A DNA stretch of 64,000 nucleotides from Xestospongia bergquistia. Taxonomy: Eukaryota; Porifera; Demospongiae; Haplosclerida; Petrosiidae. Shown here in pieces: positions 50,401 to 61,844 of this stretch (position 1 is its first letter; every line of letters starts with the position of its first letter). A program made the position numbers and the translations under genes. A model generated the notes under the pieces. That model did not search any database, was not told where the DNA came from, and was given only the letters and a program-made list of their open reading frames with translations. Location: the NCBI GenBank assembly GCA_963965975.1, contig OZ014419.1:3313677-3377676 (forward strand), given 5' to 3'.

Positions 50401-51919
50401 GGAATCTGTTTGTTTTACAAATGTTATCATTTTTACAAAATATTTTATTACAGAAATGCATAGCTTCCAACGAATCAAGTGGTATTGATATTGTTGTCTC
50501 CTTAATACAAACAGAACTCACTGCTTTAGAAGACTATCAGGAAAAGGCAATGCAACTTAAAGTAATCATATAAAAATGTGACTCAATGATACCATAATTC
50601 ACCATAGAATACAGCCAGTCAAACTTTGCTAGCAGTAATGGAGAGTCACCAAGATGTGGATATCATTGAGCGTGTTATCTTAAAGATTGGATCAACTGAC
50701 ACATTGGTAAGTTAAGGAGAAAGTGTAATTATTGACTTTGAGTGGTGGTTTAGGTGGGTATATGTCGAACTCTGTATGAGAGTAGCAGTTGTGATGATAC
50801 TGGTCAAAACTCTCCTTGTGAAGTAGGGCACAACATTTATATATTAGCTCATCAGGTTAGTAATATTACGATGTTAGCTTCATTATTACATTTTTGTAGC
50901 TGGCAGCACATAATAAAGCACTTCAAAATGAGTTAGATAAGGCTGGAAAGAATCCTAATGATCCTATCTGTAAATACGCTGAGAAAACTGCTCAAATTGA
51001 GGTAAGCTATTTAGACAAACATCACAGCTAAGAACAAACCCATTATTACAGGATTGATTTATTTTTGATTTTCTAGATTGTACGAGCTGACCGGTGTCTA
51101 GAACAAATTGTCTTCCCTAAACATGATATATGTAAATATCTCACTGAAGAGTCAAAACAACGTGTCTACCAAACAACAAAGTGCGACACACAGGGTAGCA
51201 AGGTACAATATTATATACTGAACTATATGCTAATCTAATAATTGATCTGTGTTTAGGTGGAAGACTTTTTTAGACACATGGATTCCCTGTATGAGGAGAT
51301 GCTATGTCAACAGGCTTTGTTAGGTAAAGATAGTGTTCAGAGTTCAGTTGTATCTTGATTGTTTAGGTCATTCATTACAATGGATGTCCCGTAACATTGT
51401 CAACTGGTCCTTTCTATCTTTCTATCTTGCTGTCATCATCAATCTAATTGTTCTTCTCTTCTATCCTTTTGATAAAGGAAATGAGTTTATTGGTATGTTA
51501 ATAATTATGATTGTCCATTGAAATGTATTAGCTACTCATTATTACTATGTACAAAAGATGGCAGCTGTATATGAAAATAAGAGCTGTAACTACCTAATAC
51601 CTGTGTTAGGAATGATGCCATTACTGTTGCTATCATATTGCTTATATAAAGTTATATGACATTAATATTTATATGTACTCTTACACAGATACAGCATCAC
51701 CAACATTTAAATTATCAACGTGCTGTGTTGTGTCTCTACTGTCTGTACTGCTCTGGTATCTAGGACACAATACTCGTTATAGAAAGAGAGTTCTGTTCAC
51801 TATTGTAACATTAGTTATTATGTGCTCCTTACTAGTTTTGAAAATAAAAGTCTCTCTCTTTCTATTAGGACTGTTACAGGTTTGTCTCTGTCTCCTGTGT
51901 CTGTGTGTCTGTGCATGCA

Positions 51920-51971
<52 letters not shown>

Positions 51972-54089
51972 ATCAAATAGTTTTTTTCTCAATTTTATAG
52001 GTTATTGTCAAGTGTGTCTTCCTAGCTAGTGCCTTGGGTAACAGAGGAGTATTCACAAATCAACTCACTAGTTACAATCATATTTTGTCTGATGGATTAA
52101 TCCGCTATCATTCCTTTAATCTTATATTTTGTCTACTGGGTTGGATTGTACATGAGTTCTTCTATTCTATACTGGTATTTCATACAAAATGATACAGCAA
52201 TACTAAATTAAAATAATATAAAGATGTTCTTCAATACATACACGTACAGTCATTTGTAATAAAATACTTTTTCTCTTTCCTTCTATTATGTAAGCTGTTT
52301 GAGATAGTTCATCGAGAGGAAATGCTACAAAGTGTTATTCGCAGTGTTACAAGAAATATTTTGTCTATCTTATTGACAACTACTTTAGCTGTTATTGTCA
52401 TGTACCTTTATTCCATTATTGGCTACATTTTCTTCTCCACTGATTTCATGATAGAGACACAACCTACGACGATCATTAAACAAGGTATGTGTCAGTTAGA
52501 ACAAGATGTAATTATAAAGTTGGTGTTAAATATGTGATGAGAAAGTCACAAATTGTTAGTTCTGTCCAGTAATAATGTCATTTCATATATTTAGTTGACA
52601 GTGGTGCACATAACTCTGACTTACGTTGTCAGAGCAGAGAAAGTTGGGAGACGTACATGGAACCAAGTTGCCAGACACTGTTTATGTGTTTGGTGACTGT
52701 GTTAAGAGATGGAGTTAAGTCTGGGGGAGGTATTGGTGATGTCATCAGACGTCCAGCTAGCTATGTAAGTGTATTTTGTTGAAAGAGTTAAGAGCTAAAT
52801 CTCTTTGAAGAGTACTAGTGCAAACTACTCCAAAAGGGCAATATTTGCTATAGTAACTACATGTTTATACATCTCCAAGAAATTCACTATTTATTCATCC
52901 TTTATTTGTAATCACTTTAGGAACCATTATTCTTCCTTCGGGCAGTCTACGATTTGTCTTTCTTTCTTCTTGTTATTTTGATTATTTTCCAAAACTTGAT
53001 CTTTGGTGTGATTATTGATACCTTTGCTACCTTACGAGCTGAAAAGACCCAGACCAATGACATGTTGCAGAACACTTGCTTCATCTGTGGTATGACCATT
53101 GTACTTACTGGCATTTCTTATGAAGGGTATTTGATCTGTAGTGAAGCTTTACTATGAATTGTTATTATTAATGTTTTCTGTCAGTTGAATTGCCTGCATT
53201 ATCATAATCATAGCAAATCTTTCTTTTGTGATTGCAATTATTAATTAAGGAAGAGTACTATATATTTAATTTTTTTTTGTCTAGGGTTACAGCGAACACG
53301 ATTTGAAAATCAAGCAGTAACTTTCAAAGAACACTGTGAAAAAGAACACAACATGTGGAACTATTTGTATTTTGTAGTACATCTAAGAATGAAAGAAAAA
53401 ACAGAGTTAACAGGACCAGAGAGTTATGTTTATGATTTAATTAAAGATCATATTGAAAATAAGGTGAGAGCTATGCCACTATTAACCACCAGACCATGTA
53501 TTAATTATATATCAACCAAAAAATATGTGTGTGTGGGTGTGAGTGTGTTATGTATATATCATGTCTATAATTATGTGTTATAAATGTCTGTCAACAAAGG
53601 AATTTGTAAAAGATACTGCCCAAGGGCCATGGCAATATCTTATATCAGACATATCATGGTTACTGGACTATATGCATTGTATAAACCTGCCAACTTAAGA
53701 TTTTATAAAAGTATTGTGAAATTCATAATTAGCTGTCACTATCACTCCTTAAAATAGCATGTGGCCACTGAGCAATATTCACAAATTGACAGGTTTTTAT
53801 ATATAAAGTTTATGGACCCATCAGCAATGACAGAACTGGTAATGCTTGTCATTAAATCTATATTAACCACATTATGCCATTTTTGAAGAAGAAACTTGCT
53901 TTTCAGGTTCAATTTTCAACCATAACCTACTAGGAGGTGTTATTAGAATCAATGCTCCCATTCAAAATGTATAGGCTATAAATCTCATTATAAGATACTT
54001 TAAGCCTACTATTATTGCATATACTAATCCTGCTTTTGATAGACAGTAGGCATATATACACATATATAAATATATGTATATTATAATAA

Positions 54090-54120
<31 letters not shown>

Positions 54121-54470
54121 CCTTCCTTCTAGAGTAAATCTGCTAATTTAGAGTGGTTTCCTCGGCTGAAATGTATGTCATTGGATATAGAAGAACCTGA
54201 ACAAGAGCAAAATGAAATGAAAGAGTTACAGAAACAATTAGTTGAAACTACCAGTCTTGTTAAAACTCTTTCACATCAACTTGGAGAACTTCGAGATAAA
54301 GTAAGCAACAAGCACTTTATACACGTGTACTGTAGTGAATGGACAAAATTATTTAAAATTAATTGTTTTGTGATTTCTAGATGAATGAACAACGTAAACT
54401 AATTCAACGCAAACAGCTCCACACAACATTGCCATCATCACTGCACAGATTTGCTTCCATTGCTCATTAG
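35429..54470 (+). CDS. ITPR: Inositol 1,4,5-trisphosphate receptor (ER calcium-release channel)
   Basis: This ligand-gated channel releases calcium from the endoplasmic reticulum on binding IP3. I read 54 exons, from 35429-35541 to 54381-54470, totalling 8,139 nt, or 2,712 aa plus stop, the usual length for the family. Key positions: exon 1 [23 protein letters not shown]-domain exons 3-8; the IP3-binding core starting in exon 8 (37427-37836), with FLRQSGR near residues 276-282 in place of the vertebrate LRTTGR; and the binding triplet YRK in QKDYRKNQ near 573-575 (exon 12, 38549-38710). Long alpha-helical regulatory exons follow (22-45). The six-helix channel domain lies in exons 46-51 (51367-53089), with selectivity filter GGGIGD near 2,498-2,503 in exon 50 (52595-52764). 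The cysteine/histidine linker is in exons 51-52 (TCFICG ... EHCEKEHN) and the C-terminal coiled coil in exons 53-54. The polyadenylation signal AATAAA is at 54,555-54,560. The largest intron is 42,534-44,637. No frameshift or stop was found; it appears intact. Confidence 0.96.
39093..39240 (+). repeat. Dispersed repeat, copy 1, in ITPR intron 13
   Basis: This roughly 150-bp segment, containing GGAAATTTGCCAAAATTATA, recurs in inverted orientation at about 43,665-43,815 in another intron of the same gene. Identity is imperfect. It probably is an old non-autonomous mobile element. I cannot name its family. Confidence 0.65.
43665..43815 (-). repeat. Dispersed repeat, copy 2, in ITPR intron 26
   Basis: This is the inverted counterpart of 39,093-39,240; its reverse complement contains GTCTGATAT, TGTAGGGGACTTG and AATTTGCCAAAATTATAGTA in the same order. 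It lies in the 2.1-kb intron 26, the largest of the gene, which otherwise holds AT-rich unique sequence. Confidence 0.65.
51925..51970. repeat. (CT)n microsatellite in ITPR intron 47
   Basis: A CT dinucleotide run of about 45 bases lies shortly upstream of the exon 48 acceptor. It extends the pyrimidine-rich region before the splice site; no other role is apparent. Confidence 0.9.
54090..54115. repeat. (TA)n microsatellite in ITPR intron 52
   Basis: A short TA run ends about 18 bases before exon 53. The surrounding intron is AT-rich. No coding content. Confidence 0.85.
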
Positions 54471-55091
54471 AAAGTTCATTATAACTGACCCAATCAACTG
54501 AAACATTACTATATTGTTTTCTTTAGATTGTTTTATGTTTTTAGCTAGGGCTCAAATAAATGTGTTAAGATAATGCTATAAAATTTAACAGTTATGGTTT
54601 ACACACATTATTTGATGATGTAGGTAGGGAGAAACAACATCAGATATTTACAGAGAATAGTGCGATCATGCAAGCTAGATTATTCAGCACTTTATACAAG
54701 TGGTATTAGATGGATGAAACTACAACCTCTAGACCAGAATCATACCCTTGATTTCATCTCTTCTTTATTTACTTGTGGTTTCTGTGGGTTATATTGCCAA
54801 TTACTACATGTGGTTAACTAATGGGATCATTTCTGGTGTATTAAGGTCATAGCATACCAGAATAGAGAAACAACTACAGGTAATTGAAGCAATATAATCA
54901 CAAAACATTTTATATGCATATCTTTAATGATGATACAACTTTTGTCTTTGTTGGATTGAAACAAAGGTAGAGAGAAACGTTAATTTTCAGAAGTTTCATA
55001 GATATCTATTTTCCTGTTCTGTTAGTCTGATGAACTATGTATTCAAGCTGGAGCATCTCAAGTACAGGACACGAACTTTGATCACCACAGC
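54471..55091. other. ITPR 3' untranslated region and intergenic DNA
   Basis: After the ITPR stop codon, the only clear signal is the AATAAA at 54,555-54,560. The remaining roughly 530 bases show no gene or repeat that I can support. Confidence 0.5.
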
Positions 55092-55285
55092 TATCAATTA
55101 TATACAATATTTTCTTGTAATCCAATCCGGAAATGCCACACCCAGTCATCTACAGTATTGTTAGTAACAAAAGAGCAATTAAGAATCTTATCAATTATAT
55201 ACAATATTTTCTTGTAATCCAATCCGGAAATGCCACACCCAGTCATCTACAGTATTGTTAGTAACAAAAGAGCAATTAAGAATCT
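55092..55285. repeat. Perfect 97-bp tandem duplication
   Basis: The unit at 55,092-55,188, starting TATCAATTATATACAATATT, is repeated without visible differences at 55,189-55,285. Near-perfect identity implies a recent duplication or an assembly duplicate. The unit holds no coding frame of note. Confidence 0.95.
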
Positions 55286-55559
55286 TTTTGCGTTAAATAA
55301 TATTCGTCCTGTTCATATGCGCACACGTGTTGTATGTTAGCTATATAAATTTACTAACACAGTTTACGTAATTACAAAATAATTGTGTAAAATCAAATCT
55401 GGACAAAAGAGGATATGTTAGTGCAATACATGAGGGACCTGGCCCTCATGTATAATGACGGTGTGTAAGGATTATGTGCATCTCTCATAGAGGAACAGCA
55501 TTCTCTTAGGCATAAAATTGCTGATTGAAGAAGGGAGTAGTACAGACGGTATCTCAGTC

Positions 55560-58060
55560 AACTCATGACCGTGTAGTAGGGCTGATTACACTTACAGGAT
55601 AAGAGATGAGCGTAACCAAATGTTTGTAAGTATAAGTAGCAGCTCTTCCCATTTCTCCCATCACATTGAAAACAGATTGTGTGAAAGATTCATTCTCAAT
55701 CTCTCAGACCATTACTTAATATACGTTACTTCTCTCGTTCATGCCTTTGATAGCAATTGGTCAAAGGGTATTTCTGTAAAATAAAGTATTTGTGTTGAAC
55801 ATTCTGACATCAAAATAGGCTGTTTGCTCCTGTAGTCCCCCAAAACCCCTTGCCTTAATGTCTAGACGAGTGGAGTTATCTCTATTAACTGTATTATATG
55901 ATAATGGTTCTCCAGACAAAGGTTATAAAGGTGGCAGACTTCAGAGAGAAGATCAGCTATAATGTTTCTGATCTCATTGTGGCAAACATTACAAGGGAAC
56001 AATTCAGTAGCAACAGTGAATGCCTAACCACAAGGACAAGTCTACAGTAATTGCATAGGTTGCTATCCAAATGTCAGGCACAGTGCATCTTGAAAGACAC
56101 TCTTGTGAAGTGAGAAACCATGTCTTTTGACAGGAAGGGCCCAAGCCAGCTGGAGGAGCCTTTTTCTTTGGCTGCTCCATTGGTCTTCTCTTGTGAGGTG
56201 AGAGATGAGTTACCAGGTTTTCAACTGAAGACAGTTGTGCTTCTTTCTTAGATTTCTTCATTTCTGCTTTTAGAGTCTGTTTTCACAAAGTATCTTATAC
56301 AAAGACTCTGTCCTTCCACGGACTATTTAACCTACTAAAGGCTCTGTCATCTTACAAGAGGCACTATACTATGAAGTGACTATTGTGCATGGATTGGATA
56401 TGCCCAAATCATCCAAATGGGTGGGAAGAACAAACAAACTTCTTTCTAAATTGCTGAAGGCTGACTTGCCACTGATCACAGGTAGTAAATTATATCTGAT
56501 AGCTTCCTCTAATGGCTGTAAATAACTGGATATATTGGGAATAGTTCGAATGAGAAAAGTCCATTTATTGGAAAAACCATGAGAAAGGGCTGCAAAAGCA
56601 ACCTGGGGATATGAAATACTAATGGTGGCTAAGTTTTGATCTCCAGGATCAGAGAGGGGGGTCTGTCTCCTTGATACTTCTACCTTCAGTAGAATTTGAA
56701 CGTTTTTGCTTTCAAAGACATTAAATAATTGTGCGAGTGTTCTTCTTTTATAAAAAGCCATGTTTTACTTTGATTGGTAAAGTAACCAAAGGCAAGATCT
56801 AGAGAGATAAGAGAATGCCATCGCTTACAGAGATTTTCCAGCTTCCCAATGATGGATGCATCTTCTCCATAGCAAATCTGTATAGATAAGAAGTCAAGTT
56901 TAGGTATTAAAGGTAGTACTCCTAAAGTATTCATTGGCATCACCAATGGGTCTCCCTGTGTGGTTCCCTCTTCTGAACATATCATCTCAGTATCAATGAA
57001 TAACTGAAACTTTCTTGGTAAGTGTTTATTAGGACAGTTGAAACTGAGGACATATGAACTGAATATTCCTAAGTGCTGCCTGTCTGTTCAGACAATTGAA
57101 AGCATTTGAAGCATCGACGAGCAATGATCCTTCATTTGCTTCCTCCTGAAACAAGCTTCACACCCTCCCTTCTTGATTAGCACATAGTTGTGCAACCCAG
57201 CAGCTTCTGAATATCAAGACCAAAATCACATGTATGATAAGTTGATAACTTTGCTATAGTCTCCAACCCCTATTGGATGAATCTTCTTGTTGACAGCTAT
57301 TAGTCGGTTGGCAAGTGGAGCCATATCTTGAGGTTGACAAATGTTGTGCATAATCGTCTTGTTATCTGTGCAATACTGTTACCAAGGTTGGAAGGTGTAT
57401 TAGAAGGAGTGCACATTCCTCTCCACCAATGAGAATCAATACTCAGTGGACTTGCATTCCCTTCCATTAAGAGATAAACTGAATGAATCAATCTCCATCA
57501 AACAATCAAACAGAACAGAATATAGAAGTGTTTGAAGTATTGGTTAGAGATTCCATATGAGCAGGCTGGACAGGAGGGTGTTTTTCTTTTAATATGTCGT
57601 GCACTAAGAGAGAGGAAGAACTTAAGTCAGCAAAGTGAATAGGAGTGTTAATGTCTAATTCTTTATCTTCATCAATGATTCTAAGGGTAGCCTTAATGTT
57701 GCCTTGAGAAACTAGGCTAGCAAATTTCTTAGAGTTTAGGTTACTGTCATTCCCCACTGGTCCTTCCAAATTCAAGTGAAACGGGTATTGAATAATGCAT
57801 TCTTCACAGAGTAGATTGTCTATATCACCAGATTTTCAGGAAGACAAATGTCTTTGTAGACAACTTGTGTGTTCATATATCTTTGAGGAACAATCAGGTG
57901 TCAGTAGTAGCAGCATAGACATAACCATAGCAGCATATGGGCCAATTGACTCCATAGCAGAGCCTTCACTAAAAGAGTTGAACAATTCTGCCAGGGCTGA
58001 GACAAAGGAAGATCCCATTTTTCCAAAGGGTACTAGCAACAGATTCCTTTCCCAGTAACT
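55560..58060 (-). mobile_element. Degenerate reverse-transcriptase retroelement
   Basis: On the minus strand the element reads: an N-terminal helical region (FVSALAELFNSFSEGSAMES, 58,000-57,940), continuing past an in-frame TGA at 57,836-57,838 to FASLVSQGNIKATLRIIDE and KEKHPPVQPAH (57,725-57,560). The reverse transcriptase follows: [20 protein letters not shown] (about 57,125-57,065), then EEGTTQGDPLVMPMNTLGVL (56,973-56,914), then the polymerase site. That site reads CYGEDAS where an active enzyme has Y-x-D-D, so the first aspartate is glutamate (56,863-56,865). Downstream are GFSNKWTFLIRTIP and a tail with matches such as IENESFTQSVFNVMGEMGR near 55,700-55,650. Several frameshifts and stops make it non-autonomous. 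I recognise this protein layout from many invertebrate genomes but cannot place its clade (LINE-like or other); no long terminal repeats or poly-A tail were identified. Confidence 0.75.
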
Positions 58061-58822
58061 TACTTCAGTATTAGTGGCATTAAATAAATAATAGAACCTT
58101 ATACCATCTAGGTTTATGCTCCAAAGGAAGTTTAGGGATCGATGTCAGAGAACCTGGGAAAAATTAATTTCAATATTTTTGGAAAATAAAATTGGAGAGA
58201 ATGGTGAAGGAATGAGTAGAGGGCTTGAAGGAACCTCTAGAGACTTAGAATTACTGAGGGTATTCCAACATCAAGGCAAAGGTAAGAATCACGTGGTCTG
58301 GAAGAGTTCACACAACACAACTAAGGCAACATCTTTTCAGTTAATGACAACAAACTAACATTCCTTCTCTTTTCAGATCAGATTTAATGCACTGGAGAAG
58401 ACTTTAGAGGTGGGAAACAGAATAACTATTCACTTTCTTAAGCCAGGGTACAGGGTCAAGTGGCAGACATCTTGTATAGCAAGTTCCAATATATACCTTG
58501 ATTAGAAGTACTAGCTCGTTGTACACATAGTTAGTTTAGCATGTTTTTTTATTCTCTTAAATGAAAAATCATAAATGCTATTAATTGTAAAACTAGTATT
58601 AACACTGTTTGTGTTACTGTACACAAAGAATAACTGAAGTAATATCTTAAGATTACGTAACATTACATAAGAGGTCCAGTGAATATCAAAACTAACCAAA
58701 CTAGCTAAAACTTTGAGATTCCAGACCACAATTATGTTACTTTAGTGTAGTCTTGATCATGTCATCCTATCCAGAAGACAAATACAAATAAAACATTATG
58801 GTCATGACAATGTAAAACTTAC
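58061..58822. other. Intergenic / unresolved stretch
   Basis: No supported gene. It may contain the start of the retroelement's leader on the minus strand, or missing 3' exons of the vWA/Ig gene, whose last exon I can read ends at 58,823 with a splice donor. I could not find a convincing terminal exon here. Confidence 0.35.
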
Positions 58823-61601
58823 CAAAGACTTCCACTCGCCCCACATCAGTTCCTAGTCCACTCTTATCCATACTTCGAGCAATACATGTATAGAATCCTC
58901 CATGAATAATTTGTACCATAGATAGAGTCAGTGTTGAAGTGGTTGCTGTAGTAACAACTGTAGCTATAGTAGGCAAGTTTCCCCCATTGAATGTCCACTT
59001 GATATCTCCCTGACCACTCAGGATGGTACATGACAAAGTAACATTACTTGTACCAATAGAACGAATCAAACGTTTTGGTAATACAGCCACTTTGATAGAT
59101 TCTGCAGGCTTCTCTTCCATTGGTAGACGAGATAATAAAGCTATAATGAAGAAAAAAATATTAAACATAAAGATTGCTGTGTAGATATAAGCATGAAAGT
59201 TTGCATAGAAACAAAAACACAGTGTGTACTTAGTAGCATCTTAACTGACCATGAGTAAAATTGCATTCACGAGTATCTCCAGTCAAACTCAGTGAAACAC
59301 AATCAAGGTTACCTTCACAAGTACAGTTTAAACAGCTTGTCATTTGACGAAATATTTCAATAGCTTTAACTTGCACAAAAGCATTTGTAAATGCTTTTGC
59401 AACATTCCCTCCTTGCCTAAGTAGACTTAAATCCCAAGCAGCACCCCCTTGATTAAGAGCAAGTTGAGTATAGTCAAAATATGTAGTTTTGTGGGCAGTG
59501 TCTTTCACAGGACCTCCCTCAGTGCCAACATAAAACAAAGTGGCAGAGAGAGGATCATATATATATGTTTTATTCTTGTTGTCAAGTCCTAATGCGCGTA
59601 GACCACTCCCACTTTGGAAGGACTGAGAAATGGCTACATTCAATACAATGTTATTGTTTTCTAAGAGTCTTAAAACAGCATCTCTGTCAATGGTTGACTG
59701 TTGAACATCTCTTTCTTCATCTGAGATCAAGACAAACTGCTTGGCACCTTTTCTAAACTGGTATTGACTAACACTAAATTGTATGGCAGCATAACCGTCT
59801 TCATATCTTCCAGATACCAACAATTGATCAGTCAAATGAGTAATATCAGTGGAAGTGACAAACATGTTTCCGTTATCAAACAAAATGCGACTCAAACTAT
59901 CTCCTTCGTAACTTGATCCAAATCCAACAATTCCATACAAATTTGGAGAACTGATTCCAATTCTAATATCCTTTAATGTCATGTCCAGTGCCTTTGTCAT
60001 GTTAACAATCCACTGATGTTCCATATCCATTGAGCCTGATTCATCAACAATTAGTAATATGTCTGCTCCAGATGAAGGAGTATGAAGAAAGATTTGTGAC
60101 TGCCCTGGCAATAAGGTGTTATTGTTGGGAAGAACACACGATGAAATAACTATTAAAAAAGATATGAATTTGTCCTGATTTGTTCTTGTAATTTTTATAT
60201 AATATATTCTTGTCATGGAGAACATTCCATAGTAATCGAGACACTACTTACCACCAATGAAAAGGATGGGATTATATGTTCATAAGGTGTGGCATTAAGC
60301 TTAACAAGCTATTAAGGAAAGTCAGTGCATCAAAGGCATGCAGAGAGAAGGAAAGGATTAAATTTATATTAAGGATGCATGCACAGTTCATTAAACAGAT
60401 TGTTAAGTTACAGTGAGTTACCCTCTTACTTTAAACCAATGCTCAAATGAAAATATGACATGATGTATGTTGGGTAAGGTGTAATATAATTAGGTTACAT
60501 TGTCCCTCTTAGTTTAGATGTATTCACAAAGAAAACGCATTTCCCCAATAAAATGTAAGTAAGTAAACAAAAATTGGCTAAAAGATCTAGAGTATATCCA
60601 TTATCAGTGTACATATCAACATAGTACCATTACCAAGAATCTTTATGTACTATACTAAGTGGCTGTTATAAATGCCAATTACTTTATAAGGAATAATTGG
60701 GCTACTACAAAGCCCTTTATCTATAACCACAACTCACCAGTACAATTAGTACCCATATATCCAGTACCACTACAATCACAAGTATAGTTATCAGGAGCAG
60801 TCAGCAAGGTACATAATCCTCCATTTTTACAAGGCTTATCTCGTTTACAGATGTCAATTAAATCACATCCATCACATGTAGAGTTTCTCACTTCACCAGG
60901 ACCACAAGTATAGTTACAGACTGTGATGGTTTCAAGAATAAACTAATAATAATATGACAAAGTATAACAGTATACTTACTGCAAGTATAGTTAGTATTAT
61001 TATTAGCGATGTAGTTATTAGGACATGATGTTGTACAGGCACCATCAGGATTGAAAAATGGACAACAATCTGATGACGATGCTACACAACTGCCTTGCCC
61101 CATGCTCCTACAATTTGCAGTACATTCTAAATTATTATTGAAAATCAAATAATGCAACCAAAAACAAAAAGACTAACCAAAACAGTGATTGGAATCACCA
61201 AGAAAATTTTCAGGTACACAGGTAAAACAATCTCTTCTTTTCCTGGGGTTTGATGGAGGAGTTTCAAAGCCATGATTTGTTATTGCACTCCATGTACCAC
61301 TTATACACTCTAACTGAAAGTGCTCCGTTCGTTGGGATTGTCCATGGTTAGGAGTGAATGTGGCTATGATAGAAACTCTTCGATAAGTGTCTTTAGTAGA
61401 TCCTTGAGCAAGACAAGTGTACTGGTGTGACTGGAGTGTAGGATCATATGATCCTGAAGCATCTGCATTAATAAGTAAATCTACCAATTCCCTTTCTATA
61501 TCATCTTTATTAGGAAGAGAACACAGCTGTGACTGAGCAGTAGATAATGGCAGAACAACCAATAGTAATACAAAAGAAATCTTCATCTTCAGTGACTTCA
61601 A
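58823..61601 (-). CDS. Secreted or cell-surface protein with EGF, von Willebrand A and Ig domains, 3' end not found
   Basis: Five exons on the minus strand: 61601-61178, 61126-60980, 60920-60738, 60149-59250, 59140-58823. Exon 1 starts MKSLKMKISFVLLLVVLPLS, a clear signal peptide, followed by a cysteine-containing domain I do not recognise and a basic RKRRD stretch. Exons 2-3 are cysteine-rich, the latter ending in an EGF-like domain (CKNGGLCTLLTAP ... CDCSGTGYMG). Exon 4 is a von Willebrand factor A domain with the metal-binding MIDAS start LIVDESGSMD, followed by FVLISDEERDV and LNVAIS. Exon 5 is an Ig domain (SNVTLSCTILSGQGDIKWTF ... GGFYTCIARS). These modules mediate extracellular adhesion or matrix assembly. 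Exon 5 ends at a donor (TTTG/GTAAGT), so more exons are expected, but the retroelement and unidentified sequence follow. The exact function is unknown. Confidence 0.8.
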
Positions 61602-61844
61602 TCGACACTCCCCTCATTAAAGGATGATCATCAAGTTCTAATAATTATTAATAAAGTTGACTTTGTTTCTTATTGATTGTAGATTTGCACTATATTATAG
61701 GATATTTGAGTAACTTTGTATTATAAATCTGATTGTGATAATTAGAAATCAAGCAAGAAAGGTAAAATTATGGTAGAAAATCATTAATATGCTTTAGAAT
61801 GACATTGTTAAACATAAACAGATTTCTTGCCACTCAATATCAGC
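61602..61844. other. Intergenic, between same-strand genes
   Basis: These 243 AT-rich bases lie between the MOGS-like stop codon and the start of the vWA gene, both on the minus strand. They must include the first gene's 3' end and the second gene's promoter. No distinctive motif is evident. Confidence 0.5.

Noticed and set aside
51673-51972. Separate small membrane protein with a serine-leucine tail
   Set aside because: The frame is ITPR exon 47 read on into the intron and the CT microsatellite; it is part of the channel domain.
57795-58058. Plus-strand 87-codon frame
   Set aside because: It is the antisense of the retroelement's N-terminal region, which reads coherently on the minus strand with matches on both sides of a single stop.
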